From the NCBI RefSeq assembly GCF_001187555.1, contig NZ_LFIJ01000002.1, forward strand, positions 222,716 to 286,715: DNA of 64,000 nt, read 5' to 3'. The notes below the pieces were generated by a model. That model ran no database searches and was not told the DNA's origin. It was given only the letters and a program-made list of their open reading frames with translations. A program made the translations under genes and the position numbers. Origin of the DNA: Gilvimarinus polysaccharolyticus. GTDB lineage: Bacteria; Pseudomonadota; Gammaproteobacteria; Pseudomonadales; Cellvibrionaceae. Positions 18,189 to 26,013 of the stretch are shown piece by piece; within the stretch, counting starts at the first letter, position 1; the number at the start of each line of letters is the position of its first letter.

Positions 18189-19151
18189 ATGAGCCTGACC
18201 CTTGGCATCGTAATGGACCCCATTGCGAGCATTACCTATTACAAAGACACCTCTTTGGCGCTATTGCTGGCCGCTCAAGAACGCGGCTGGAAGCTGGTTT
18301 ACATGGTACCAGAAGATCTCTACCTCGAACGTGAGACAGCTCGCGCTAACGCTCACCCACTTACCGTTTACAACAATGCCGACCACTGGTACGACTTGGC
18401 GCCGGCAACCGATATTGCCTTGGGCGAGCTTGATGTAATCTTGATGCGCAAAGATCCGCCGTTCGATACCGAATACATCTACAGCACCTACATCCTTGAA
18501 GCGGCGGAACGACAAGGCGCACTAGTGGCCAACAACCCTCGGTCACTACGTGACTGCAACGAGAAAATCTTCGCCACCCACTTTCCACAGTGCTGCCCAC
18601 CAATGATCGTCAGTGCCCGAATGGCTCAACTTAAAAGCTTTCACAAAGAGCACGGAGACGTTATTTTTAAACCGCTCGACGGCATGGGTGGCAGCAGTAT
18701 CTTTCGCTGTAAGCAAGACGACCCCAATGTCGGCGTCATTCTTGAAACGCTCACCGGCCACGGCAAACACCTAACCATGGCGCAAAAGTTCATTCCCGAA
18801 ATAAGCAATGGTGACAAACGCATTCTAGTGGTTGCAGGAGAACCCGTGCCCTATGCCTTGGCTCGAATACCAGCCGAAGGCGAAACCCGCGGCAACCTAG
18901 CAGCCGGTGGCCGCGGTGTAGCGCAGCCGTTAACCGAGCGCGACTACTGGATTGTGAGCCAAGTTGCCGAGCAACTTAAGGCCCGCGGCTTATACTTTGT
19001 TGGCCTTGACGTGATAGGCGATTATTTAACCGAAATCAATGTAACCAGCCCCACCTGCGTGCGCGAAATTGATGCCGCTTACGACACTCGCATTGGCGAG
19101 CGCTTGATGCTAGCGCTCGAGGCCGAACTCAAGTACCGGGCACAAGGTTAA
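18189..19151 (+). CDS. gshB: Glutathione synthetase
   Basis: This 320-residue ATP-grasp enzyme joins gamma-glutamylcysteine and glycine using ATP to make glutathione. Its length matches the E. coli enzyme (316). Family sequences are clear: LGIVMDPIASITYYKDTS, ILMRKDPPFDTEYIY, NNPRSLRDCNEKIF, KPLDGMGGSSIF (ATP-binding Gly-rich loop), GDKRILVVAGEPVPYALAR and EINVTSPTCVREID near the C-terminus. It is the first gene of a run with the TonB gene (2 bases away), algH and ruvX, the same order as in Pseudomonas. Start ATG 18189 gives the standard N-terminus. Confidence 0.97.
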   Translation: MSLTLGIVMDPIASITYYKDTSLALLLAAQERGWKLVYMVPEDLYLERETARANAHPLTVYNNADHWYDLAPATDIALGELDVILMRKDPPFDTEYIYSTYILEAAERQGALVANNPRSLRDCNEKIFATHFPQCCPPMIVSARMAQLKSFHKEHGDVIFKPLDGMGGSSIFRCKQDDPNVGVILETLTGHGKHLTMAQKFIPEISNGDKRILVVAGEPVPYALARIPAEGETRGNLAAGGRGVAQPLTERDYWIVSQVAEQLKARGLYFVGLDVIGDYLTEINVTSPTCVREIDAAYDTRIGERLMLALEAELKYRAQG

Positions 19152-19153
19152 TT

Positions 19154-20059
19154 ATGGCGTCTAATGTTGCCGTTGGCATCGACACCTCGGTCAAATCAAC
19201 CGAGCGCTTGAGCTTTACGATTTTTATCGCGATTATCGCTCACGCACTGATTATTTTTGGCCTAACGTTTAAGCTACCCGACCCAGACACGCTGGCGCCA
19301 ACGCTTGAGATCACCCTAGCCAATCACAAAGCTGATCTAGCACCTGAGGACGCGGAGTTTCTTGCCCAGCACAACCAAGAAGCCAGCGGCACCGAAGAGC
19401 AAAGCCGCGAGCTCACCACAGAACATCGTGCCGATTTTGCCGCGCCAGATATTCGCGAAGTGAACCCAGCCCCCATGCCCGCTGCCGCCACCGCTAGCAA
19501 CCAACAACAAACACAAGTAATCACCAGTAGCGCCAACGCCGAACGGCAGCGCCTGCGCCGCCTTGATGAAGAGAGCCTGCGCGAAGAAGTAGAGCGCCAG
19601 GGGCTGCCCGAAGAGCAGCCAATTATCACCCCCGAGATCGCTAGCTTACAAGCAAAGCTCGATCGCCAACGACAAGAGTATGCAAAACGCCCACGTATCC
19701 GGCGCCTCACCTCGGTCGCCACTCGCAGTTCCACCGGCGCCGAGTATTTACACAACTGGAGCGCTAAGATTGAACAAGTCGGTAACGACAACTACCCTCA
19801 GCAAGCGTTACGCCAAAGGATCACCGGCAACTTGCGACTGTCCGTCACCCTCAACCCCAACGGCACTATTCGTGATCTATCACTACTAGAGTCATCCGGG
19901 GTAAGCTTACTCGATCAAGCAGCCTTACAAATCGTGAGACTCGCAGCACCGTTTGCGCCATTTCCCGCCGAGATTAGACAAGATACCGATCAGCTAGTCA
20001 TTATTCGCACTTGGTCGTTTGAAATCGACGGCTTAACTACCCGCAACCTCGCTCACTAA
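19154..20059 (+). CDS. TonB-family energy transducer (TonB3-like)
   Basis: This 301-residue protein has a single N-terminal membrane helix (about residues 22-43, TIFIAIIAHALIIFGLTF), a long periplasmic part rich in Glu, Gln and Ala (residues 50-180), and a C-terminal TonB domain with YPQQALRQRITGNLRLSVTL and QAALQIVRLAAPFAPFP. The usual Pro-Lys-rich spacer is replaced by a charged helical stretch. In P. aeruginosa the gene at this position, tonB3, lies between gshB and algH and is needed for twitching and pilus assembly. The pilus genes on both sides make the same role likely here. Coupling to the two TonB receptors in this window cannot be excluded. Confidence 0.88.
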   Translation: MASNVAVGIDTSVKSTERLSFTIFIAIIAHALIIFGLTFKLPDPDTLAPTLEITLANHKADLAPEDAEFLAQHNQEASGTEEQSRELTTEHRADFAAPDIREVNPAPMPAAATASNQQQTQVITSSANAERQRLRRLDEESLREEVERQGLPEEQPIITPEIASLQAKLDRQRQEYAKRPRIRRLTSVATRSSTGAEYLHNWSAKIEQVGNDNYPQQALRQRITGNLRLSVTLNPNGTIRDLSLLESSGVSLLDQAALQIVRLAAPFAPFPAEIRQDTDQLVIIRTWSFEIDGLTTRNLAH

Positions 20060-20080
20060 CCGGACTCACGATACCAATCA

Positions 20081-20716
20081 ATGCTTGAGTTTACGCCGCC
20101 GCCCCCTAATACTGACAGTATGGATACACTGCCCCCTCGGCCCAATCTCAATACATTTGAGCTAGGCTCATTGCGCAACCAATTCTTGATCGCTATGCCC
20201 GGCATGAGCGACCCACACTTTGCCCACAGTGTTACCTATATTTGTGAACACAATGCCGATGGCGCTATGGGGCTGATCATCAATCACCCACTGGGGCTAG
20301 CATTAAGCGATATCTTTGAGCAGCTAGAATTAACCGAGAACAACCCATCGGGCCACGCTCAAGTATTAGCCGGCGGACCTGTAAGCACAGAACGCGGCTT
20401 TGTCTTACACCCCCACACCACACAACAATGGCAATCGACTGCCGAGCTCTCGACCGAAATATGCCTAACCACCTCCGGCGACATCCTTAAGTCTTTAGCC
20501 GAAGGCACGGGGCCTGCGCACTACTTGGTGGCTCTGGGGTACGCAGGCTGGGGCGGCGATCAGCTCGAGCAAGAAATAGCTGACAACGCTTGGCTAACGG
20601 TACCAGCCAATCCGCAGATTTTATTTCACACCCCCGTCGAACAGCGCTGGTCCGCAGCCGCACGCTACTTGGGCATCGACCTCAACTTAATATCTAGCAC
20701 CGCCGGCCATGCCTAG
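20081..20716 (+). CDS. algH: YqgE/AlgH family protein
   Basis: This 211-residue protein belongs to the UPF0301 (DUF179) family. Recognisable parts are LRNQFLIAMPGMSDPHFAHS, YICEHNADGAMGLIINHPL, VLAGGPVSTERGFVLH and LGYAGWGGDQLEQEI. The family was first noted as a regulator of alginate genes in Pseudomonas, but its biochemical role is still unclear. The ATG at 20081 lacks a good ribosome site; an internal ATG at 20120 would give a more typical N-terminus. The 3' end overlaps the next gene by 8 bases, typical of the conserved algH-ruvX pair. Confidence 0.92.
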   Translation: MLEFTPPPPNTDSMDTLPPRPNLNTFELGSLRNQFLIAMPGMSDPHFAHSVTYICEHNADGAMGLIINHPLGLALSDIFEQLELTENNPSGHAQVLAGGPVSTERGFVLHPHTTQQWQSTAELSTEICLTTSGDILKSLAEGTGPAHYLVALGYAGWGGDQLEQEIADNAWLTVPANPQILFHTPVEQRWSAAARYLGIDLNLISSTAGHA

Positions 20717-21176
20717 CCCCCCCCCAAAACCCATCCAACAAAAACCACAATCTTTATTGTGTTTTGATTACGGCACTAAAAATATTGGGGTCGCCATTGG
20801 CCAAACATTAACCGGCAGCGCACGCGCACTTACCCAACTAAAAGCGCGCGATGGCATCCCTAACTGGAATGAGATTGGTAAGCTACTCGACGAGTGGCAG
20901 CCAGACTTGGTATTAATAGGATTACCACTTAACATGGACGGCAGCGATAGCGAGCTTTGCCCAAGAGCACGCAAATTTGCCAATCGCATTCACGGCCGCT
21001 TTGGCGTACAGATACAAATGGTAGATGAACGACTGAGCAGCTTTGCAGCCAAAGGCGAGCATTTAGCAGGAGGGGGATCTAGGCATTACAAAAATGATCC
21101 CGTCGACGCCATCGCCGCCAGAATCATTTTAGAAGATTGGTTAAACGGAAATATGAATAGCTCACTTGATGAATAG
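20709..21176 (+). CDS. ruvX: Holliday-junction-resolvase-like nuclease RuvX (YqgF)
   Basis: This 155-residue RNase H-fold protein has the family motifs LCFDYGTKNIGVAIGQ (first catalytic Asp), LVLIGLPLNMDGSDSE and VQMVDERLSSFAAK (catalytic Glu), then the last Asp in KNDPVDAIAARIILEDWL. YqgF proteins process the 5' end of pre-16S rRNA and have been linked to antitermination and recombination. The start overlaps algH by 8 bases. The stop codon lies inside a terminator hairpin shared with the convergent pilU gene. Confidence 0.94.
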   Translation: MPSPPPKPIQQKPQSLLCFDYGTKNIGVAIGQTLTGSARALTQLKARDGIPNWNEIGKLLDEWQPDLVLIGLPLNMDGSDSELCPRARKFANRIHGRFGVQIQMVDERLSSFAAKGEHLAGGGSRHYKNDPVDAIAARIILEDWLNGNMNSSLDE

Positions 21177-21199
21177 CGAAAGCTATTTCGCCATTCATC
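21168..21199. terminator. Hairpin between convergent ruvX and pilU
   Basis: Arms 21168-21181 and 21186-21199 pair over 14 positions with one mismatch around the loop GCTA. The left arm contains the end of ruvX including its stop. It lies 21 bases from the pilU stop, so it can serve both genes. A long T run is lacking. Confidence 0.6.
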
Positions 21200-21220
21200 A
21201 AACTTACACGTCAAGGTCAA

Positions 21221-22369
21221 CTAGAACATTCGTCCACGACCAGCACCGGATTCTTCCTCTTCCATTGATAAACCATCGGCGGCATTAGAAAGATACGCCG
21301 CATCAGTTTCAGAGCCAAGTTTAATCATCAGGCGCAAATCGTTAGGCGAATCGGCGTGCGACAAGGCATCTTCATAGGTAATCTCACCATTGTCGTACAA
21401 TGCGTACAACGCCTGATCAAAGGTCTGCATACCCAACTCATTGGACTTCTTCATCAGTTCTTTAAGCTCACTCACATCGCCCTTGCGAATCAGGTCTGAC
21501 GCCAGCGGGGTGTTGAGCAACACCTCCAAACAAGCGCGCCGGCCTTGACCGTCGGGCGTGGGAATCAGTTGCTGCGCCACAATGCCTTTTAAGTTAAGCG
21601 CCAAGTCCATCCACAGCTGGCGATGACGGTCAGCCGGAAAGAAGTGAATTACCCGATCCAGCGCTTGGTTAGCGTTGTTGGCGTGCAAGGTACACAAACA
21701 TAAATGGCCAGTCTCAGCAAAGGCAATCGCATGCTCCATGGTTTCACGCGAACGAACCTCACCAATCAAAATAACATCCGGAGCCTGACGCAACGTATTT
21801 TTTAGCGCGACCTCAAACGAGTCGGTATCAATACCCACCTCGCGCTGGGTGATGATGCACCCCTCGTGCTGATGGATAAATTCAATTGGATCTTCTATCG
21901 ATATAATATGGCCTTTCGAATTGCGGTTACGGTGCCCAATCATTGCGGCCAGCGAGGTGGACTTACCGGTACCGGTTGCCCCCACAAACATCACCAAGCC
22001 ACGCTTGGTCATAGCCAACTCTTTAATAATTTCGGGCAAATTCAAATCATCGACGCGAGGAATAATCGTCTCGATACGACGCAACACCATGCCAGCCAAG
22101 TTGCGCTGATAAAACGCACTAGCACGAAACCGTCCGATTCCCCGCGCACTGATTGCAAAGTTAAGCTCTTTAGACTCTAAAAACTCTCGGCGCTGCTTAT
22201 CGTTCATCACCGACAACACCAGCTCCCGCACTTTCTCGGGGGTTAATGCAGTTGCCGTTGCTGGCACCACTTTACCGTGCAATTTGATCGATGGCGGCAC
22301 GCCGGCAGTTATAAATAAATCCGATGCACCTTTGTCTACCATCAGTTGCAGTAATCGATTGAAATCCAT
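21221..22369 (-). CDS. pilU: Type IV pilus retraction ATPase PilU
   Basis: This 382-residue GspE/PilT-family ATPase has an N-terminal PAS-like domain (to about residue 100) followed by the RecA-like core. The Walker A motif is GATGTGKST, the Asp box HIISIEDPIEFIHQHEGCII, the Walker B region APDVILIGEVRSRETMEHAI and the His box GHLCLCTLHANNA. The C-terminus (ESGAGRGRMF) extends beyond PilT length, as is usual for PilU. It boosts retraction together with PilT at the inner-membrane base of the pilus. It follows pilT by 97 bases in the same direction. Confidence 0.96.
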   Translation of the reverse strand: MDFNRLLQLMVDKGASDLFITAGVPPSIKLHGKVVPATATALTPEKVRELVLSVMNDKQRREFLESKELNFAISARGIGRFRASAFYQRNLAGMVLRRIETIIPRVDDLNLPEIIKELAMTKRGLVMFVGATGTGKSTSLAAMIGHRNRNSKGHIISIEDPIEFIHQHEGCIITQREVGIDTDSFEVALKNTLRQAPDVILIGEVRSRETMEHAIAFAETGHLCLCTLHANNANQALDRVIHFFPADRHRQLWMDLALNLKGIVAQQLIPTPDGQGRRACLEVLLNTPLASDLIRKGDVSELKELMKKSNELGMQTFDQALYALYDNGEITYEDALSHADSPNDLRLMIKLGSETDAAYLSNAADGLSMEEEESGAGRGRMF

Positions 22370-22466
22370 TATGTGAGCCTACGTATCTTTTAAAATTCTT
22401 GCCCGGTTGCACGGCAACCGGCGTCTGCGTTTTTTTGCACTTGCAGCTAAACTATAACTCTAGCAC

Positions 22467-23501
22467 TTAAAAATTATCAGGCATTTTGGCTTTTTCACGA
22501 GCCACTTCACGACTAATTACACGACGCGCCACCATATCTTCCAAACATTGATCAATGGTCTGCATCCCCATTGATGCACCGGTTTGAATCGCCGAGTACA
22601 TCTGCGCCACTTTATCTTCGCGAATTAAGTTACGTATTGCCGGTGTGCCACGCATAATCTCATGCGCAGCCACACGACCGCCGCCCACTTTTTTAAGCAG
22701 TGTTTGCGATATCACCGCCTGCAGCGACTCCGATAACATCGAACGCACCATTGATTTTTCATTGGCGGGGAATACATCTACCACCCGGTCAATAGTTTTT
22801 GCCGCACTGGTGGTGTGCAACGTACCAAACACTAAGTGACCCGTTTCCGCTGCGGTTAGCGCCAGACGAATGGTCTCTAAGTCACGTAGCTCACCCACCA
22901 AGATAATATCCGGGTCTTCTCGCAGCGCCGAGCGTAACGCCTCAGAGAAACCGTGTGTATCGCGATGCACCTCTCGCTGGTTCACCAGACACTTTTTACT
23001 CTCGTGAACGAATTCGATCGGATCTTCGATGGTTAAGATATGCTCATACTTATTATCGTTAATATAATCGATCATCGCCGCCAGCGTGGTGGACTTACCA
23101 GAACCTGTAGGCCCAGTTACCAACACAAGACCGCGGGGTACCGAGCAAATATCGCGAAACACTTGCCCCATACCCAACTCTTCCATGGTTAACACTTTTG
23201 ATGGAATCGTCCGAAACACCGCACCGGCGCCGCGATTTTGGTTAAACGCGTTAACCCGAAATCGCGCAACGCCCGGCACCTCAAATGAAAAGTCAGTTTC
23301 TAGGAACTCCTCAAAGTCCTTACGCTGCTTGTCATTCATGATCTCGTAGATCAAACTGTGCACCTGTTTATGATCCATAGGTGGCAGATTGATACGACGC
23401 ACGTCACCATCGACGCGTATCATTGGCGGCAAGCCCGCCGAAAGGTGCAAATCCGAAGCGCCCTGCTTGGCGCTAAAGGCGAGAAGCTCCGTGATATCCA
23501 T
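22467..23501 (-). CDS. pilT: Type IV pilus retraction ATPase PilT
   Basis: This 344-residue hexameric ATPase depolymerises pili. The Walker A motif GPTGSGKST is at residues 130-138, followed by HILTIEDPIEFVHESKKCLV, DPDIILVGELRDLETIRLAL and GHLVFGTLHTTSA. The conserved C-terminal segment AIRNLIREDKVAQMYSAIQT is also present (AIRNLIRE is the retraction signature). It starts at ATG 23501, divergent from yggS as in Pseudomonas. With pilU it supplies the motor that the Pil-Chp pathway controls. Confidence 0.97.
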   Translation of the reverse strand: MDITELLAFSAKQGASDLHLSAGLPPMIRVDGDVRRINLPPMDHKQVHSLIYEIMNDKQRKDFEEFLETDFSFEVPGVARFRVNAFNQNRGAGAVFRTIPSKVLTMEELGMGQVFRDICSVPRGLVLVTGPTGSGKSTTLAAMIDYINDNKYEHILTIEDPIEFVHESKKCLVNQREVHRDTHGFSEALRSALREDPDIILVGELRDLETIRLALTAAETGHLVFGTLHTTSAAKTIDRVVDVFPANEKSMVRSMLSESLQAVISQTLLKKVGGGRVAAHEIMRGTPAIRNLIREDKVAQMYSAIQTGASMGMQTIDQCLEDMVARRVISREVAREKAKMPDNF

Positions 23502-23609
23502 ACAGCAAAACCCTTAATTTTTTGTCAGTTTAGTCATGCTATTGTGCTGCGAAGGCGCCGTCAAAGGCTAATTTCGCACTTGCCACGATGGCACAGACCC
23601 GAGGCCTAG

Positions 23610-24308
23610 ATGCACAAGATAGACGAGAAGCTCGCCAATGTCACCGCCCGCATTGCGCACGCCGCTAAAATTGCTAATCGCAACGCGGCGAGCGTCGCCC
23701 TGCTTGCCGTCAGCAAAACTCAACCAGCCCACCGATTACGCGAGGCTTATCAGGCCGGCGTCCGCCGTTTTGGTGAGAACTATCTACAAGAAGCGCTCGA
23801 AAAACAAAACGAGCTAAATGACCTAGATGGCATCGAATGGCACTTTATTGGCCCTATCCAATCCAATAAGACCCGCGCCATTGCCGAGCACTTTAGCTGG
23901 GCGCACAGTGTCGATAGGCTCAAGATCGCTCAGCGTTTAAATGATCAGCGCCCAACCACACTCGAGCCATTAAACATCTGCTTACAAGTCAACATAGACA
24001 ACGAGCCCAGTAAATCGGGGGTCACCCTAGCCGAGTTGACCACGCTGGCCGAGGGCGTCGCGCAACTGCCTAATATAGCCCTGCGTGGCCTAATGACCAT
24101 TCCCGCACCAAACGCTGCGGCAAATGAACACCACCCGAATAGTTTTGCTCGAACTGCCGCTGCGCTTAAACAGCTAAAGCTTGCTCTACCCTGCAGCCCG
24201 CTCGACACATTATCCATGGGAATGTCGGCCGATCTTGAACCCGCCATTGCCTCCGGCGCCACCATCGTGCGTATTGGCACCGACATCTTTGGCACCCGAC
24301 TCACATAA
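23610..24308 (+). CDS. yggS: PLP homeostasis protein YggS (PLPBP/PipY)
   Basis: This 232-residue single-domain alanine-racemase-like barrel protein binds pyridoxal phosphate but has no known catalytic activity. The PLP lysine is in ALLAVSKTQPA (Lys36), followed by VRRFGENYLQEALEK, IEWHFIGPIQSNK and LSMGMSADLEPAIASGATIVRIGTDIFG. The family buffers vitamin B6 and affects amino-acid metabolism. It lies just upstream of proC, the conserved arrangement in gammaproteobacteria, so the pair is likely co-transcribed. Confidence 0.95.
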   Translation: MHKIDEKLANVTARIAHAAKIANRNAASVALLAVSKTQPAHRLREAYQAGVRRFGENYLQEALEKQNELNDLDGIEWHFIGPIQSNKTRAIAEHFSWAHSVDRLKIAQRLNDQRPTTLEPLNICLQVNIDNEPSKSGVTLAELTTLAEGVAQLPNIALRGLMTIPAPNAAANEHHPNSFARTAAALKQLKLALPCSPLDTLSMGMSADLEPAIASGATIVRIGTDIFGTRLT

Positions 24309-24324
24309 CCTGTTAGGAGTATTT

Positions 24325-25149
24325 GTGAACCACCAGAACATCGTATTTATCGGTGCCGGCAATATGGCCGGCGCTATTATCAATGGCCTGCTAACCAAGG
24401 GCTATCCCGATCACGCTATTCGCGCCACCACCCGCACCGCCGACTCGGCCAGCAGCGCCAGCGCGCGCCTTGGTATTCGGGTCGATAGCGACAACCTTGC
24501 CGCTATTCAATGGGCCGATGTCGTCGTATTGGCAGTCAAGCCACAAATGCTACAAGCCGTATGCACTGAGATTAAACCTGCGCTAGGCAAACAACTCATT
24601 GTCTCTGTCGCCGCAGGCATCAGCTGCAACAGTATTAATCACTGGCTCGGTGGCAGTCACGCGATTATTCGTAGTATGCCCAACACACCATCACAGGTAG
24701 GCGTGGGCGCCAGCGGTCTATTTGCCAACCCCCACGTTAACCCTCAGCAACGCGATTTTGCCGAGCAGCTAGCCTGCGCTACCGGTTTGTTTATTTGGGT
24801 TGATGATGAGGCTTTGATACACGCCGTAACCGCCGTATCGGGTTCGGGACCGGCCTATTATTTTTTGTTTATGGAGGCAATGATAGAGGCGGGCGTTAAA
24901 CTTGGATTAACACCCGAATCGGCCCGTGCGCTCACCCTACAAACCGCTCTTGGCGCGGCCACCCTTGCAAGCCAAGCAGATGTCCCGGTAGACGAGCTAA
25001 AACGCCGTGTAATGTCACCCGGCGGCACCACCGAACGCGCCATCCATAGCTTTGAAGCCGGAGGCCTGCGCGAACAAGTCAACAAAGCCATGACTGAATG
25101 CGCGGCTCGCTCCGAAACACTAGCCCGCGAGCTTGCCGACAAAAATTAA
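24325..25149 (+). CDS. proC: Pyrroline-5-carboxylate reductase
   Basis: This 274-residue enzyme catalyses the last step of proline synthesis, NAD(P)H-dependent reduction of pyrroline-5-carboxylate. The dinucleotide motif IVFIGAGNMAGAII is at the N-terminus. The C-terminal domain has the ProC signature around VSGSGPAYYFLFMEAMIEAG and DELKRRVMSPGGTTERAI. I chose GTG at 24325 because it has an AGGAG ribosome site and yields the family N-terminus; the frame is open further upstream but overlaps yggS. The gap to yggS is 16 bases. Confidence 0.95.
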   Translation: MNHQNIVFIGAGNMAGAIINGLLTKGYPDHAIRATTRTADSASSASARLGIRVDSDNLAAIQWADVVVLAVKPQMLQAVCTEIKPALGKQLIVSVAAGISCNSINHWLGGSHAIIRSMPNTPSQVGVGASGLFANPHVNPQQRDFAEQLACATGLFIWVDDEALIHAVTAVSGSGPAYYFLFMEAMIEAGVKLGLTPESARALTLQTALGAATLASQADVPVDELKRRVMSPGGTTERAIHSFEAGGLREQVNKAMTECAARSETLARELADKN

Positions 25150-25263
25150 ACCTAGACGAGTGCGCTATTAACCGCTACACACAAAAGAAATCGATCAGGC
25201 ATAATAGCCTTTGCCGCCCATTCATTGCTACGCGCTACTTTTAAAGCATTACGAGGATATCTC

Positions 25264-25854
25264 ATGCAAACTATGGCACAAATGGCCATTTATTTGATTA
25301 AAACACTTGGCTCACTGTACCTATTGATTGTGCTACTGCGCTTTTTATTACAACTATCGCGCGCTGACTTTTACAATCCACTATCGCAAGCTATCAGCAA
25401 GGCAACTAATCCATTACTACTGCCGTTGCGCAAAGTGATTCCGGGGCTATTTGGGCTCGACATCGCATGTCTAGTGCTCGCATTAATCGTCCAGTGGGTG
25501 GTACTGCAACTAATATTAATGATCGCAGGCTACGGTCTTTTTAACCCCCTAATGTTGCTTGCTTGGTCTGTCGTGGGCATTTTAGCGATGCTATCGAGTA
25601 TCTATTTTTGGGGGATGATCGCCCACATTATTGTCAGCTGGGTTGCTCCCTTTAGCCGAAACCCAGCGCTAATACTGCTGCGTCAGCTTATCGAGCCAGT
25701 CATGGCGCCATTTCGTAAAGTAATCCCGCCATTAGGACCGATCGACATTTCGCCTATATTTCTTATGCTAACACTCAACCTTATAAACCAATTTGTGATC
25801 CCCGCTATTGCGCAACTACTCGGTGCACCGCACGGCCTTATGATCGGCTATTAA
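25264..25854 (+). CDS. yggT: YggT family membrane protein
   Basis: This 196-residue inner-membrane protein is built of two YGGT repeats. Each has hydrophobic helices and the conserved ending NPLLLPLRKVIPGLFGLDIA or IEPVMAPFRKVIPPLGPIDI. The family (also called CcmB3/YlmG) has been tied to osmotic tolerance and to cell-envelope or division functions in other organisms; the molecular role is open. ATG 25264 has a GAGGA ribosome site; an earlier in-frame ATG does not. It follows proC, as in Pseudomonas, and is closed by a strong terminator. Confidence 0.9.
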   Translation: MQTMAQMAIYLIKTLGSLYLLIVLLRFLLQLSRADFYNPLSQAISKATNPLLLPLRKVIPGLFGLDIACLVLALIVQWVVLQLILMIAGYGLFNPLMLLAWSVVGILAMLSSIYFWGMIAHIIVSWVAPFSRNPALILLRQLIEPVMAPFRKVIPPLGPIDISPIFLMLTLNLINQFVIPAIAQLLGAPHGLMIGY

Positions 25855-25875
25855 AACCCCTCATAACCACCAAAG

Positions 25876-25925
25876 CCCCGACTGTCGCCCTGAAACATGT
25901 AATTACTGGCGATAGTCGGGGTTTT
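25876..25925 (+). terminator. Rho-independent terminator after yggT
   Basis: Arms 25876-25889 and 25908-25921 form a 14-bp stem with one G-T wobble, starting CCCCGACT and ending AGTCGGGG. The stem is followed directly by TTTT. It closes the yggS-proC-yggT unit and separates it from the dynamin-like gene. Confidence 0.85.
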
Positions 25926-26013
25926 GCGCTTTAATAACCCTGCCTTTTTATAACTAAACTTTACGTATAACCTATACTGACAGGCAAAACGGACGAGAAA
26001 CGGCAGGCGCACT

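Noticed and set aside
21177-21220. Site for pyrBCR genes found between pilU and ruvX-algH in Pseudomonas
   Set aside because: Only 44 bases separate the stops of ruvX and pilU here; the pyrimidine genes are absent from this position, with no remnant visible.
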